The position numbers were made by a program, and so were the translations under genes. DNA of 64,000 nucleotides. Origin: Pseudeuparius sepicola. Lineage: Eukaryota > Arthropoda > Insecta > Coleoptera > Anthribidae. Of this stretch, positions 36,061 through 46,204 are shown in pieces. The stretch is taken from contig OY987300.1 of the NCBI GenBank assembly GCA_963920635.1, forward strand, positions 57,867,415-57,931,414, in the 5' to 3' direction. Each line of letters opens with the position of its first letter. The first letter of the stretch is position 1. Under the pieces are notes generated by a model that saw nothing but the letters and a program-made list of their open reading frames with translations, did not search any database and was not told the origin of the DNA.

Positions 36061-36327
36061 GTGGCGGCGGTGTCCGAGTGGGTCTTTCGATTGGACCCAC
36101 GCTTTGGCACCGTACGTCGTGGGTTCGAGTCCCCCCACGGTATGTGCCATGTGGGTTGTGTTTGTCTTTAGGTTTAATTTAGGATTAGGATTAGGTTAAG
36201 CAGATACAAAAATTATAGGCTGGTATGGGATGGCTACGAGCCAGATTAACCCTGCCAGCCGATCGAAGGAGGGATAAATAGGCCCTCGGACCTGGGGAAT
36301 GGCCAAGCAGCCCAACCCAAAAAAAAA
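36061..36327 (+). mobile_element. tRNA-derived SINE, 267 bp
   Basis: An exact 10-bp duplication, ATGTAAAATT, flanks the insertion (36051-36060 and 36328-36337). The 5' part is tRNA-like, with an A box TGTCCGAGTGGG at 36071-36082 and a B box GGTTCGAGTCC at 36122-36132. The long A-B spacing fits a class II (Ser/Leu-like) tRNA ancestor. A tRNA-unrelated body and a short A-tail follow. It encodes no protein and would depend on a LINE for movement. The intact duplication and promoter boxes suggest a fairly recent insertion. Confidence 0.88.
36071..36132 (+). promoter_or_regulatory. RNA polymerase III A and B boxes of the SINE
   Basis: The A box (36071-36082) and B box (36122-36132) match the tRNA internal promoter pattern. 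The B box GGTTCGAGTCC is a full match to the consensus GGTTCGANNCC. Confidence 0.75.
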
Positions 36328-36627
36328 ATGTAAAATTATAATTTTGACCAAATTGCGTGTTAAATTTGCACAACACGGTGTTAATCTTAAATACCAAATA
36401 AATTAAATTACACCATTTTGACCAAATTGCGTGTTAAATTTACACAACACGGTTTTAATCTTACACAACGCCGTGTTAGATATTCACACCAGCATAGTTC
36501 TTATTTTCACCAGAACATTTGGAGAAATTTACCAAAAAAGGAAGTGTAAAATTAACCAGATATGGTGTGGACTTATTATATAGACCACTTTTCGTGTCAA
36601 ATTTAACACCGGATTTTTTACTGTGTA

Positions 36628-37305
36628 ACAATATCTGGGACTACCAACGATATAAAGGAATAGATGACTCACTCTAATACAAATAAATTGTTAGACTTGT
36701 ATATCGTATATATGCTTTGAGATACTTATATTTACAAAATAACCTAAATCGTATAAAAAAATGGAAAACTTGAATGTGCCAACAATAACATCTTTTCAAT
36801 ATCATGAAACAAAACAAGTTGCCTTTGGTAATATACCTATATATCGTTGGGGACTACACACCTTGTGATGACTATTTTCATCTCATCTTGAATTTTATTT
36901 CTGGAAGTGAAAATCTCCTTAGTGGCCTCTGACAACTTTTCCCTTGTATTGTGAATTATGTTTCTTGCCGCCTTGAAATGGCTTAGACATTTAAGATTTA
37001 TTATAATTTTATTATTTTTACTAAACTGCAAACTTTATAAATGTATTGCCCATAGCATACGTGATGATATTTTAGAAACAGTTGAAATAAAATGGATAAA
37101 AATATATTTTGAATTTTCTGGAAAAAGTATTAGCAAATATAAAAATTTCCAAAACAATCAGATATAGGGAGTACCGCAAATCTAAATTTCAATATCTGCT
37201 TATGGAAACAAAAATGCGAATAGATTTAGTGCTACTCTAAAATAATATATGCATCAGAATAATATCTGACATTAATTAAGTAGAAAAGTCAATAACATTG
37301 TGATG
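36628..37305. other. AT-rich non-coding stretch
   Basis: No supported gene. Short overlapping frames on both strands have no recognisable content. Confidence 0.4.
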
Positions 37306-37778
37306 TACAGTCGCGGACAGTTGGTATCGAACGACCTGAAGAGGTTTCTCGTGGCTATCGTTACAGGGCGCGCGGAGACGGCAACATCGCGCTGGAGTCT
37401 GCAGCCGGCCGGTCTGCTAAAAATAGAACCATAAAATGCAAATTACAGCCTCCAGCCTCTCACAGCAAAGGAACAAAATTCGAGGAAAATGCAACTTTGT
37501 GCTGGTAATAATTCCAACCCCAGTGTTGGTATTTAATATTTCGTACTATTTTATCATGTTACTATACCGTCTAGTATTTATGATAATGAAATAAAAAAAA
37601 TAATAAATATCAAGGCTGAGATTAGAATCAACACCACAATAAAAGTTGCTTTTTCTCGAGTTTCCTTCCTTTGCTGCCAGCACCCTGTATTAATTAGGAA
37701 TATGAAATTAGGTAAATCCATAGTCAATTTGAGCCACAATAGAATTCCGAAGAATTTCTCAAAAACAATAATTTAATA

Positions 37779-38570
37779 TACAGGGTGTCTACTTTTAAAC
37801 ATATGCAAATTAATAAAATCTTTATTTTTGGAGATAATCCCTGAACATTCTTTGTGTGAAAGGCCTTCAAAAATCGCTTCTTTTAGCCTTCCTATCATTT
37901 TCAAAAGGCAAATCCAGGTCCGGCTACGATTTTTGAGTGTTTTTTTATTTAAAATCTACCAATACAGCGTTAATCAGGATCCCCCTAAAACCCCTTTATA
38001 TACCAAATTTGAACAAAGAATTGAATACAGGATGTCAAGGTTCAGCAAAATAGGAAATTTACAGGCATTTGGCGAGTCAAGTGTGCCATGGAATCCCGTC
38101 AAAATAGTTTAATTGTCAACAGAACCACTCAAAGTGTTGGTGTGCAAAGATTCAATACAGGGTATTTTTCTCTGCCCCATCTGAAAATGCTGAATTTTTA
38201 TGACTTGACTCGCCAGAGATGCCTGAAGAGGTTTCTTTAAATTTCCTATTTTGCTCAATTTTGACATCCTGTAGAATAGAACTCTCTCTATATTTTTTGT
38301 TCAAATTTGGTATATAAAGGGTTTTCGACTGTCCTGATTGACGCTGTGGTGTCAGATTTTAAATAAAAAAATGGCTAAATGGTTTTTGTGAAAATCGGGG
38401 GAATAAAAAAATCGTAGCCGGCCCTGGATTTGCAATTTGAAAATGGCAGGATTGCTAAAATAAGCGGCTTTTGAAGTCCTTTCGGACAAAAAACAGATCA
38501 AGCGATTATCTCAAAAATTAAAGATTTCAAGGATTTGTATAATATGTTTAAAAGTAGATATGGGGGCTCT
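37779..38570. repeat. Foldback element with TACAGGGTGTCTAC end
   Basis: Left arm TACAGGGTGTCTACTTTTAA and right arm GTTTAAAAGTAGAT with inverted pairing over roughly 200 bp (GAGATAATC.. against GATTATCTC). The right terminus is eroded. The 94-residue frame across the left arm is not a gene. Confidence 0.6.
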
Positions 38571-38791
38571 TAATATTAATTAGAAAATGTATGGCACAAA
38601 ATTAATGGATTATCGGATTACCTGAGTTGAAATATTATAGCATAGATATTTATATATTTTTAAATAGGTATTTATTAATTATACCTACCTGCACTTAATA
38701 TAACTAAATGTAGGGGATTAACTTAATAATTGTAATATTGAATTGGATGTAGATTTTGAAAATATCGATTATACCTGCTCCTAGCCCTTTG

Positions 38792-38832
38792 TATAAATAC
38801 TAAGGTGGGTGGGCTAAAATTATTTAGTCAGT
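38792..38832 (+). promoter_or_regulatory. Possible transposase promoter
   Basis: TATAAATA at 38792-38799 and the arthropod initiator TCAGT at 38828-38832 lie just upstream of the transposase start. The TATA-to-initiator spacing is a little long, so the exact start is uncertain. Confidence 0.45.
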
Positions 38833-38867
38833 ATCCTAATTCGAGAGAGTAACTAACAGTGTTCGTT

Positions 38868-39824
38868 ATGCCTCGTTTGAGTGAATCCGTCAAGCACCGT
38901 ATCATCGCCAAACTAGAAAATGGTTGGGCTATTTCCCGACTGGCCGAAGAATTTGGTGTATCTAAAAGCACCATTTTCAATATAAAGAAGAAATATGACG
39001 AAACCGGAAGCGTGGAAAACATACATAGAGGAGGAAATGTGAAAATTACGTCTGACCAACAAGATGAGCAACTAGCTAATTTTTGCCTTGCAAATCCGTT
39101 TAAATCCGCCGTTGAAGCAGTATCTGCAACACAATTTCCAGCAAGTGTTAGAACTGCCCGAAGGAGATTAGATGCAGCCAATCTGAAATCTCGCACGGCC
39201 AGCAACAAAATTCAGCTGACCGAGGCTAATAAGGAAGTCAGGTTGCAGATATGCCGAGAGTTTCAGCGTTTACCGCCACATTATTGGGAGAAGGTAATAT
39301 TTAGCGACGAAAAGATCTTTCAAAGCCATTACAATGGCAAAGTGCGAGTATATAGACCTTCGGTGAGTTCAAGATATGACGAAAGATTTGTGTCACCCAG
39401 GAAAAGGAGAGGGCATTTTTCCGTCAACATATGGGCCTGGATAAGCTACCGTGGACCTGGCATTTGTTGGAGAATCGACGACCGCTTCACAGCAGCTCGC
39501 TATTGCGAGATACTCGAAGGCGGATTGTTACCAACTGCAACGGAAATGTATCCCGATGGCTTCGTTTTCCAGCATGATAACGCTCCTGTGCATACAGCAA
39601 GAATAGTTCGCGAATGGTTCACCGAAAACAACGTAGAAAAGTTGCAATGGCCGGCGAAGAGTCCTGACTTGAATCCCATTGAGAATGTGTGGGGCAGAAT
39701 GGCGCGGACAATGGAGAACTTCGTACCCGAAAATAGGGAGGCACTTTGGCAGAAGATTCAACAAACGTGGGATGAAGTCGTTACCCATGATCTCTGCTGC
39801 CAACTCATAGATTCGATTCGATGA
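38868..39824 (+). CDS. Tc1/mariner-family transposase (DD34E), intact
   Basis: This 318-residue protein would cut and rejoin element ends at TA sites in the nucleus. Residues about 3-43 form a helix-turn-helix that begins LSESVKHRIIAKLENGWAIS and resembles the first paired-like DNA-binding motif of Tc1-type transposases. A second basic segment (RTARRRL) lies near residue 95. The catalytic domain has all three acidic residues in context: Asp147 in VIFSDEKIF, Asp237 in FQHDNAPVHTA and Glu272 in SPDLNPIENVW, with 34 residues between the last two. The length is normal for the family. I chose the ATG at 38868 over an in-frame GTG three codons upstream. There are no internal stops or frameshifts, so the gene may be functional. 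A TATA/initiator pair lies upstream and an AATAAA signal downstream. The 81-bp inverted repeats at 37306 and 42631 are the best candidate ends. Confidence 0.93.
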   Translation: MPRLSESVKHRIIAKLENGWAISRLAEEFGVSKSTIFNIKKKYDETGSVENIHRGGNVKITSDQQDEQLANFCLANPFKSAVEAVSATQFPASVRTARRRLDAANLKSRTASNKIQLTEANKEVRLQICREFQRLPPHYWEKVIFSDEKIFQSHYNGKVRVYRPSVSSRYDERFVSPRKRRGHFSVNIWAWISYRGPGICWRIDDRFTAARYCEILEGGLLPTATEMYPDGFVFQHDNAPVHTARIVREWFTENNVEKLQWPAKSPDLNPIENVWGRMARTMENFVPENREALWQKIQQTWDEVVTHDLCCQLIDSIR

Positions 39825-39991
39825 GTTCAGAAAGTCATCCTATCCCAAGGTGGGTATACTAAATATTAATATACATATAATATAATAATGGAAAATGCAT
39901 TTGATTTCTTGCCTTTATTTAATTATGTTATAGTCATAAAGATTTTAATGGGTTTATAGTTTTTTCGGATTCTTCCTGTGTCGGTGGTTCT

Positions 39992-39997
39992 AATAAA
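39992..39997 (+). terminator. Possible transposase polyadenylation signal
   Basis: AATAAA 168 bases after the transposase stop codon. AT-rich DNA makes chance occurrence likely. Confidence 0.3.
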
Positions 39998-40159
39998 ACT
40001 TCGTAATCATTATATCCAGCTTGTGGAAGTCCTCAATCACCTGAAATTATTTTATTTTATCCAGGTAATCACATTGAGGTCCAGGGAGGTGTGTAAAGCT
40101 TGACACGTGTCCCTGCTGTGTGTCTTCTGATGTTATTGATAAAGGTATGCAATTTAAAT

Positions 40160-40707
40160 AATAGAGAGTTATTGCAGAAATAAATAACGTCGCGCTCTTT
40201 TTTGACGTTATTTTGACATTTGAGCATGCGCAGTCGTAGTTTGACATAAGGTCGTCCATAATAAGGTTATTTTCCTTTATTTTTGTTTATTGTGTATACC
40301 ATAATATACGTTATTTTTACCTTATTTGTCACAATTCTTAAAATAAATTCTGATTTGTCAGAAAACGCTAGTGTTCTGTGAAAGTAGGACTTAACCTAAA
40401 ATGTTCGTTGCTTGTTTGCGTTTGCACCTTGTTTGTTTTCATTAGTCTTTCACCTTGGTGTTCCGTGGTTATTTGGCTGTTTTCCCAGTTTTTTCCGGAG
40501 CAAAATTATAAAAGCACATAATATTCTAGTGAAAGTGTAGAAATACAAAACAATAAAGTAAACGTAAACAAGCCCTTAATTTGGATACATAAATTACGAC
40601 TTGCAATAACTATTGTCAGAATCATAAATAACGTATGAGAGTATTCAAATAAGGTCGTCTTAAATACTGCTTAATGCCGAAAACAGTTTCTGCAATAACT
40701 CTCTATT
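40160..40707. repeat. Inverted-repeat element, AATAGAGAGTTATTGCAGAAA ends
   Basis: AATAGAGAGTTATTGCAGAA at the left is exactly mirrored by TTCTGCAATAACTCTCTATT at the right. The interior is non-coding. A target duplication is not clear. Confidence 0.65.
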
Positions 40708-41122
40708 AAGTTACAAGGGTAATTTTATGTCTGTGACCCCCTAATCTCATTTATCTGTTGAAGGGCATTTTATGAGAAACAATGGAGCATTGCAGCACCA
40801 CGAAAACCAATTTATTAAAACTTCTGACCAATTTCTTCAAAAATAAGAAAAAATAAATAAAAGGGACACCCCTTTTATTTTATAATCATTTATGTTTAGG
40901 ACTACGAGACCTAACAACTAAATGTTGGAACAAATACTTATTTTGCAAAGAAAAGAATAATTTATGAAAATCCTTTTAATTAACTTTTTTAATTCTAGGG
41001 TTATTAGCTAAATATATTTTTAGTGTTACTACATATTTTTTTATTATAACATAAAAATACATTTTTGTTGCAACGCAAAATATTTATTAACTTAATGTCT
41101 AAAACCGCTGACAACTATACTT

Positions 41123-41346
41123 AGTGTATTTGGAAATGAAAGGAGGCCATAAATATTGATTGAGAAGGAAAATTCGACCATTTCAGTGGCGTGCTCTTTT
41201 GCTAAAAATCTGATGAGGATAAATACGCAAATTAATATTCGGGCGAGTTATGTAGTATTTTATGACGGACTCTCGAGCCTCTGATAAAGAATTTGCATTT
41301 ATATTTATAATAAGCCATAAACCTTCCTTTCATTTCCAAATACACT
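41123..41346. repeat. Short MITE, AGTGTATTTGGAAATGAAAGG ends
   Basis: Terminal repeats of about 40 bp: AGTGTATTTGGAAATGAAAG and CTTTCATTTCCAAATACACT, at TA-containing flanks. 224 bp, no coding capacity. Confidence 0.75.
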
Positions 41347-41353
41347 ATGTATA

Positions 41354-42488
41354 TACAGTATGTCCACAGAAGAGGTGTTGAATAGGAACACTTTCTTATC
41401 TTTAATTTTACCGCAAAAAGTTACTCTTGATAAAAACTTTGCTAACATTTCTTATGTGGAAATAAGTTGCTAGGAAAAGTTGTTCAAAAGTAAAGGATAC
41501 TCCATACTACCAATTTTAGAAACAATTGGCACACTTTGATTTATTTGAAAAACATTTTTCGCTTTGGCCCTATCACTGCATTAAATATATTTTTTTTATG
41601 TAAGTAAGCTTATATAAGCATAATAAATATGGCAATTTTAGACGGCTAGGTGATGTTAAAAAATAAATCGGCATCCATAACCAACTTTTCACGCAATACA
41701 AAAAAAAACTCAAGTCGACAAAAATGTGAAAACAAAACTATCAATTTATTTAATTTTTTTTTGATCAAACAAGATCTTTAATATGAGAAAATTTGTCTTT
41801 AATTTGAATAACTGTTGATGTTTTTAATTGCTATTTCGACTTCACACTTTAAACAAATTAGCGGGAAAACTAGTACAAATTGTATGAAAATTTTCTTTTG
41901 TCAATGTTCTTGCGTGATCTAATTGCCGCTAATCTCCAATTAAAATTTTCCCTCGACTTTCAAAATAAATTGATTGTTTTCAGATTCTTGTTGATTTAAG
42001 TTTTTTTTGGTATTGCGCGAAAAGTTGGCCATGGATACCGACTTCTTTTTTTAACATTAACCAACTATCTAAAATTTACACGTTTTTGTTTCTTAAGATT
42101 TTTCAGTAGGGAGCCAAATAACTACTTTAATAAACTAAAACAATGGCCTTTAATAACTAAAACAATGGCCTCAACAGAGCCGAAGAGCCTGTGTAATTTT
42201 CAGAAACTATCTGAGCACCCAGTTGCATAAAGCTTCTCAGTGCCATCAATTTTCAATATAAAAGTTTTCTTCGGTATCTTAAAATAAATAGGTATGTTAC
42301 GGCTATTTAATAATTTTGCTCAATTGGAGGTTTTTTTATATTGCGCGACAAGTTGACCATGGATGTTGATTACTTTTTCAGGGCCACTTAGCTGTCCAAA
42401 ATTGTCACCTTTTTGTTTCTCATGTTTTTTTTGTAGGGCGCAAAATAAGCGAGGAAATCGCGGTGGTAGTTTAAAAAATCATACTGTA
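41354..42488. repeat. Foldback element related to 1227-2034
   Basis: Its right part (to TCATACTGTA at 42488) matches the right arm of the 1227-2034 element over several hundred bases (CTGTCCAAAATTG, GAAATCGCGGTGGTAG). The left end TACAGTATGTCCACAGAAGA resembles the 21281 family, so this may be a chimera of two families. Confidence 0.5.
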
Positions 42489-42711
42489 TACTTGTGAACT
42501 GTTTTAATAAATAGTTTAATACTGATTCCTTAATTTTTTTTAACCCTTTCGGTGACATCGGCTTAATCGCTTGCAAAGAATTCTCGGAACAAGACACCCG
42601 TTCGAACCATCCGATGCCGAAGGCGCGCGCTGTTGCCGTCTTCGCGCGCCCTGTAACGATAGCCACGAGAAACCTCTTCAGGTCGTTCGATACCAACTGT
42701 CCGCGACTGTA

Positions 42712-43636
42712 CTTGTCGCCTATAGTAGCGGTAGCTGCTTATGGCTCTATTAATAACTCACTAATAATTCTTCACAAATTACTCATAGGCTAAGAGAATT
42801 GAGTAAATGAGATATTTTAGCCATCAGGAGCGGCCTCTAATGTTCTAACTATTCTTGGCAAATGGGTCAACCCAAGAGGAAAGATAAAATTGAAATTAAT
42901 AGAATCTCTGACAAGGCACTATACGTGCTACTCTAGGCCAGAATCATTTACAACCACACCTTTTTAGCGCCTTTACGATGGGATCCATAAATTACTAACT
43001 CCCTACTTACCACTGTTAGGCTGGGTATCAGAATTCTGGAGCCTAACGAACAATGGTGTGTCAATAAAGAACTGCCGTTTTGAAGTGGATACTACACCAA
43101 TGTTTTTTATTAAGTTTACGATAATACTTTTAAAGACAAAAGAAGATATTACTACATTTAAAAATTACCAATTAGGGATTACCGCGATGTACATTCTCAC
43201 TGCAGCTTGACTTTTTATTTGCATTAAAACCTTTTCAGTATTTTTTCAATTACACGGGTAATAGGTACGAATTTAGGAGCTCAGAATATACAGACGGGCA
43301 GACAGACTCACAGACTTCCAGACACTTTCGGAACCTAATTGTTTATACTGAATTCGAATATCTACTAACAACTAAATCCTGTAAAATTATCAGTCATAGA
43401 GAAAATTCTTGTTACTATTATTAGGTACCGTTCATAATTGTGGGACAACATATAGGTGTAATTGATTATTATGGTCATAGTACTGAAGTCTTTTTTGCAT
43501 TTGTTGACATGTTTCGTGCAAAGTTAAATGGTTTTGCACTTTTCATTGAATATTCATAATTTAATAAGGGTAATTAATAGTAGGCAATTAATTCATATCA
43601 ACAGGCCATTACGCATGATACCTCTGTACTGGGAGA
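42712..43636. other. Non-coding stretch
   Basis: A CAGAC-rich patch at 43285-43323 is the only local oddity. No gene or clear repeat. Confidence 0.4.
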
Positions 43637-44254
43637 TACTAAATATGTTATAAAATAATTACGCCTGCACTATTTGAGAGTTACGATTACTAATTGGTAT
43701 TGCTAATACATACCAATACCAGTGAAAATTAAAGACTTACCAATAACGTTGGAAGTAGTATACGTTCGTATTTATAGCTTATAATACCTATGTACTTCCG
43801 ATAGGGGGGACCTAGCTACTAAATATGTTATAAAATAATTACGCCTGCACTATTTGAGAGTTACGATTACTAATTGGTATTGCTAATACATACCTATACC
43901 AGTGAAAATTGAAGACTTACCAATAACGTTGGAAGTAGTATACGTTCGTATTTATAGCTTATAATACCTATGTACTTCCGATAGGGGGGACCCAGCTACT
44001 AAATATGTTATAAAATAATTACGCCTGCACTATTTGAGAGTTACGATTACTAATTGGTATTGCTAATACATACCTATACCAGTGAAAATTAAAGACTTAC
44101 CAATAACATTGGAAGTAGTATACGTTCGTATTTATAGCTTATAACACCTATGTACTTCCGATAGGGGGGACCCAGCTACTAAATATGTTATAAAATAATT
44201 ACGCCTGCACTATTTGAGAGTTACGATTACTAATTGGTATTGCTAATACATACC
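43637..44254 (+). repeat. 180-bp satellite array, left part
   Basis: AAATATGTTATAAAATAATT recurs at 43641, 43821, 44001 and 44181, exactly 180 bp apart. Units are almost identical and contain GTATACGTTCGTATTTATAG and CTTCCGATAGGGGGGACC. The fourth unit is cut at 44254 by the LTR element and continues at 52938. Together the two parts make five units. Confidence 0.92.
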
Positions 44255-44536
44255 TGTTATATCCGACCTCAAGCATCACCTTGATCATAACCTTGTTTTT
44301 ACCCTTGATTCTGTTTACTGTTGGATATTATGTTCTCATTCTCTATTGTTCAAGATGCTTACTACACAGATATCATTTTCCATTGTATATTGTTCTAGAA
44401 TGATTACTAGAACATATCATATTCCTTTTGAGTATTGTTAAAACTTGCTTACTGCAAGAATTGCAGAATTTGATCTTCCCTTTGTCTTTATATTCTTTTC
44501 CCATGAGAACCACAACACCTCAGCATAACAGATCTG

Positions 44537-44575
44537 TATAAATAGGACCTAGTAAAGTAAGAGTGTGAATTCTAG
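44537..44575 (+). promoter_or_regulatory. LTR core promoter
   Basis: TATAAATA at 44537-44544. Transcription would be expected to start about 30 bases on, near 44567-44575, which would define the U3/R border. The start itself is inferred. Confidence 0.65.
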
Positions 44576-44620
44576 TCTTGTCTGTAGTCTAAGCCGAAAC
44601 TCTGTAACTCGCGTTACTCG

Positions 44621-44626
44621 AATAAA
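44621..44626 (+). terminator. Polyadenylation signal in the 5' LTR
   Basis: AATAAA downstream of the inferred start, so R would contain it. In the 3' LTR the same signal (52887-52892) would end the transcript. Confidence 0.6.
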
Positions 44627-44670
44627 AGTTTTTTAAAAAAGTCTTCGTCTTCACGTCGCCCGTAACAATT

Positions 44671-44688
44671 TGGTGTCAGAAGTGGGAT
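44671..44688 (+). promoter_or_regulatory. Primer binding site, tRNA-Leu type
   Basis: TGGTGTCAGAAGTGGGAT starts three bases after the LTR. TGG complements the CCA tail, and the rest fits the acceptor and T-arm of a eukaryotic tRNA-Leu, whose 3' end is of the CCCAC..CTGACA type. It would prime minus-strand DNA synthesis. Confidence 0.8.
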
Positions 44689-44695
44689 CCTCGAT

Positions 44696-44834
44696 AAAAG
44701 GGTCTTCAACGAGGGAGATCCGGAGGCACTTAGAAGGACAGTCTCCTCGGGGGTCACCACACCACTACGATTGGAGCCAGCTGAAAAGGGTCTTCGACAG
44801 GAAGATCCGGAGGCACTAAGAAGGACAGTCTCCT
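44696..44834 (+). repeat. Duplicated leader segment
   Basis: A block of about 52 bp (44696-44747) containing GATCCGGAGGCACT and AAGGACAGTCTCCT is repeated directly at 44784-44834 with few changes. It lies between the primer site and the splice donor, where RNA packaging or dimerisation signals usually sit. That role is inference. Confidence 0.6.
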
Positions 44835-44882
44835 GAGGCCAGCATCCAGCAACAACAGCAGCATCAACGACATCCAGCGAGC

Positions 44883-44905
44883 ATGAAGTTACTTCTATTG
44901 TAAGT
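44883..44905 (+). promoter_or_regulatory. Short env leader exon and splice donor
   Basis: An ATG at 44883 opens a six-codon frame in the unspliced RNA. A donor-like GTAAGTG begins at 44900, within that frame. Joining base 44899 to an acceptor after the AG at 50598-50599 keeps the env frame open and would give env a start codon and a hydrophobic leader. Errantivirus env is known to be made from a spliced RNA. The exact junction is inferred. Confidence 0.65.
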
Positions 44906-45007
44906 GAAAAACTTGAAGTGAATTTTATTTGTGATTTTTTTTTGAACTTTCTACGTTGCTATTATTGAACTTTCTACGTTATAACGATATTACCTTTTCA
45001 TTTCAAC

Positions 45008-46204
45008 ATGCCGAATAACGAAGCTATAAACTCTAATGTAAACAATGAAGCAAACGCTTCAAATAACGACGAAGTACCATTTAAATTAAGCGAAATATTT
45101 TCTATCATCCCTGAATACGATGGGGATCAAATCAATTTAAATACTTTTATCATTGCATGTGATAGGGCCATGCAAATGACTGTTGGCGACCAAGCCATTT
45201 TACTTGTTATAAAAATTAAAAATCAATTAAAGGGACGTGCAGCCCAACTCATTAATTCAAGAGACTTGAGTACCTGGAGGGAAATCAAACAATTACTTAA
45301 CGTTCATTTCGGAGATCCTCGCGATCTAACTTCATTAATTCAAGATTTACAAAGAATGTGTCAATCCCAAAATGAAAATGCTTTGACTTTTGTAGGCAGA
45401 GTTCAAACTCACTGCTCGAAAATGTATGCCGCAATAGGAAAACAAAGCCTTCTCACTAGGGAACAAAAAGAATCGCAAGCTACATTAATCGATAGCATGT
45501 GCCTAAATACAGTTTTGACAGGTTTAGAACCAAGAATAGGGCAACTAATTCGTGCTAGCAATCCACCCAACATGATGAATGCTATAGCTTTAATTAAGAG
45601 AGAATTGCAACTTTCTTATTTTGAAAATCAAAAATTTCAGAGGCAAAATCGTGGACCAGTCTTCAATAATAATATCAAAAGAACCAGTAATAATTTTCCA
45701 AAATTTTGTAATTATTGCAAAAGAAATGGACATACTATCAATGAATGTCGAACTAAAAATCAAAATAATTATTACAGAAATGGTCCAAATCCTTCTAGCT
45801 ACTATAACAATTTCCAAAACAACTCCCAAAGAAATAATTTCTCCCAAAATAGGTTCCATCAAAGACCATCTTTTCCTCAGCAAAATAATTTTCAAACTCC
45901 TTCTTTCCAACCTAGGAATCACCCTCAAAACTTCCAACCAAGAAATCAACCTCCTAGAAATTTTTCTAATAATATTCCTAGAAACAATTTCCCAAGAACT
46001 TTTAATAATAATTCAGGTTTCCAGCCTTCTAATCAAAATTTTACTCCTAGATTCCCAAATTCAAATCCAATTAACCAAAATAGAACTCCCCAACAACATT
46101 ATCTGGGCCAAAGCGAAAATTTTCAATTAACAGCCTCGGACCAGAATCCTATTCCCAACTTCAAAAATCTTGGTATGACCAATACGGACCAAACGTTTGC
46201 ATAA
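45008..46204 (+). CDS. gag: Gag polyprotein
   Basis: A 398-residue structural protein expected to assemble the cytoplasmic capsid and bind the element RNA. Residues about 25-210 are a helical capsid-like domain (an FSIIPEYDGD start, then GRAAQLINSR, as in Ty3/Gypsy Gag). A zinc knuckle of form C-X2-C-X4-H-X4-C uses Cys234, Cys237, His242 and Cys247. The remaining C-terminal 150 residues are extremely rich in Asn, Gln, Pro and Phe, a disordered and possibly phase-separating tail. As I recall, many Drosophila errantivirus Gags lack a zinc knuckle, so its presence is worth noting. The ATG is in a good insect context (CAAC before it). The frame ends at 46204, overlapping the pro-pol frame by about 120 bases with a frameshift signal in the overlap. 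Frames on the other strand and frame 3 here are shadows. Confidence 0.93.
   Translation: MPNNEAINSNVNNEANASNNDEVPFKLSEIFSIIPEYDGDQINLNTFIIACDRAMQMTVGDQAILLVIKIKNQLKGRAAQLINSRDLSTWREIKQLLNVHFGDPRDLTSLIQDLQRMCQSQNENALTFVGRVQTHCSKMYAAIGKQSLLTREQKESQATLIDSMCLNTVLTGLEPRIGQLIRASNPPNMMNAIALIKRELQLSYFENQKFQRQNRGPVFNNNIKRTSNNFPKFCNYCKRNGHTINECRTKNQNNYYRNGPNPSSYYNNFQNNSQRNNFSQNRFHQRPSFPQQNNFQTPSFQPRNHPQNFQPRNQPPRNFSNNIPRNNFPRTFNNNSGFQPSNQNFTPRFPNSNPINQNRTPQQHYLGQSENFQLTASDQNPIPNFKNLGMTNTDQTFA

Larger units (their letters stand above)
34747..36627. mobile_element. DNA transposon with TTACACAGTAAAAAA ends, 1.9 kb
   Basis: TTACACAGTAAAAAAAATCG on the left is mirrored by a near-complement ending TTTTTTACTGTGTAA on the right (about 24 bp). 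Subterminal zones on both sides are crowded with GGTGTTAA / TTAACACC motifs, probable transposase-binding sites. No intact transposase frame was seen in the 1.6-kb interior, which is interrupted by a SINE. I could not settle the superfamily because no clear target duplication is visible. Confidence 0.65.
37306..42711 (+). mobile_element. Candidate autonomous Tc1-like transposon, 5.4 kb with nested insertions
   Basis: An 81-bp sequence at 37306-37386, starting TACAGTCGCGGACAGTTGG, is repeated inverted at 42631-42711 with one mismatch (80/81 by eye). Both ends lie at TA. Between them is the intact Tc1-like transposase at 38868-39824. Four foldback or inverted-repeat segments (37779-38570, 40160-40707, 41123-41346, 41354-42488) account for about half the length; removing them would leave roughly 2.7 kb. 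The link between these ends and this transposase is inference: no closer inverted repeats were found around the gene. Confidence 0.5.
44255..44667 (+). repeat. 5' LTR
   Basis: 413 bp, bounded by TGTTA and TAACA. Contains a TATA box and a polyadenylation signal. By eye it is identical to the 3' LTR. Confidence 0.96.

Noticed and set aside
36061..36140. A tRNA gene
   Set aside because: The A and B boxes are good, but the target duplication, long body and A-tail show it is the head of a SINE.
38859..38867. GTG at 38859 as the transposase start
   Set aside because: An ATG lies three codons downstream and the MPRLSES start resembles the family.
41209..41225. CTGATGAGG as another hammerhead
   Set aside because: No GAAA and stem III follow at a suitable distance.
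43285..43323. CAGACAGAC-rich patch as a retroelement tail
   Set aside because: Too short and irregular; no element body is attached.
45590..46130. Frames of 119 and 169 residues on both strands inside gag
   Set aside because: Shadows of the Asn/Gln-rich gag tail in other frames; low complexity with no domain.
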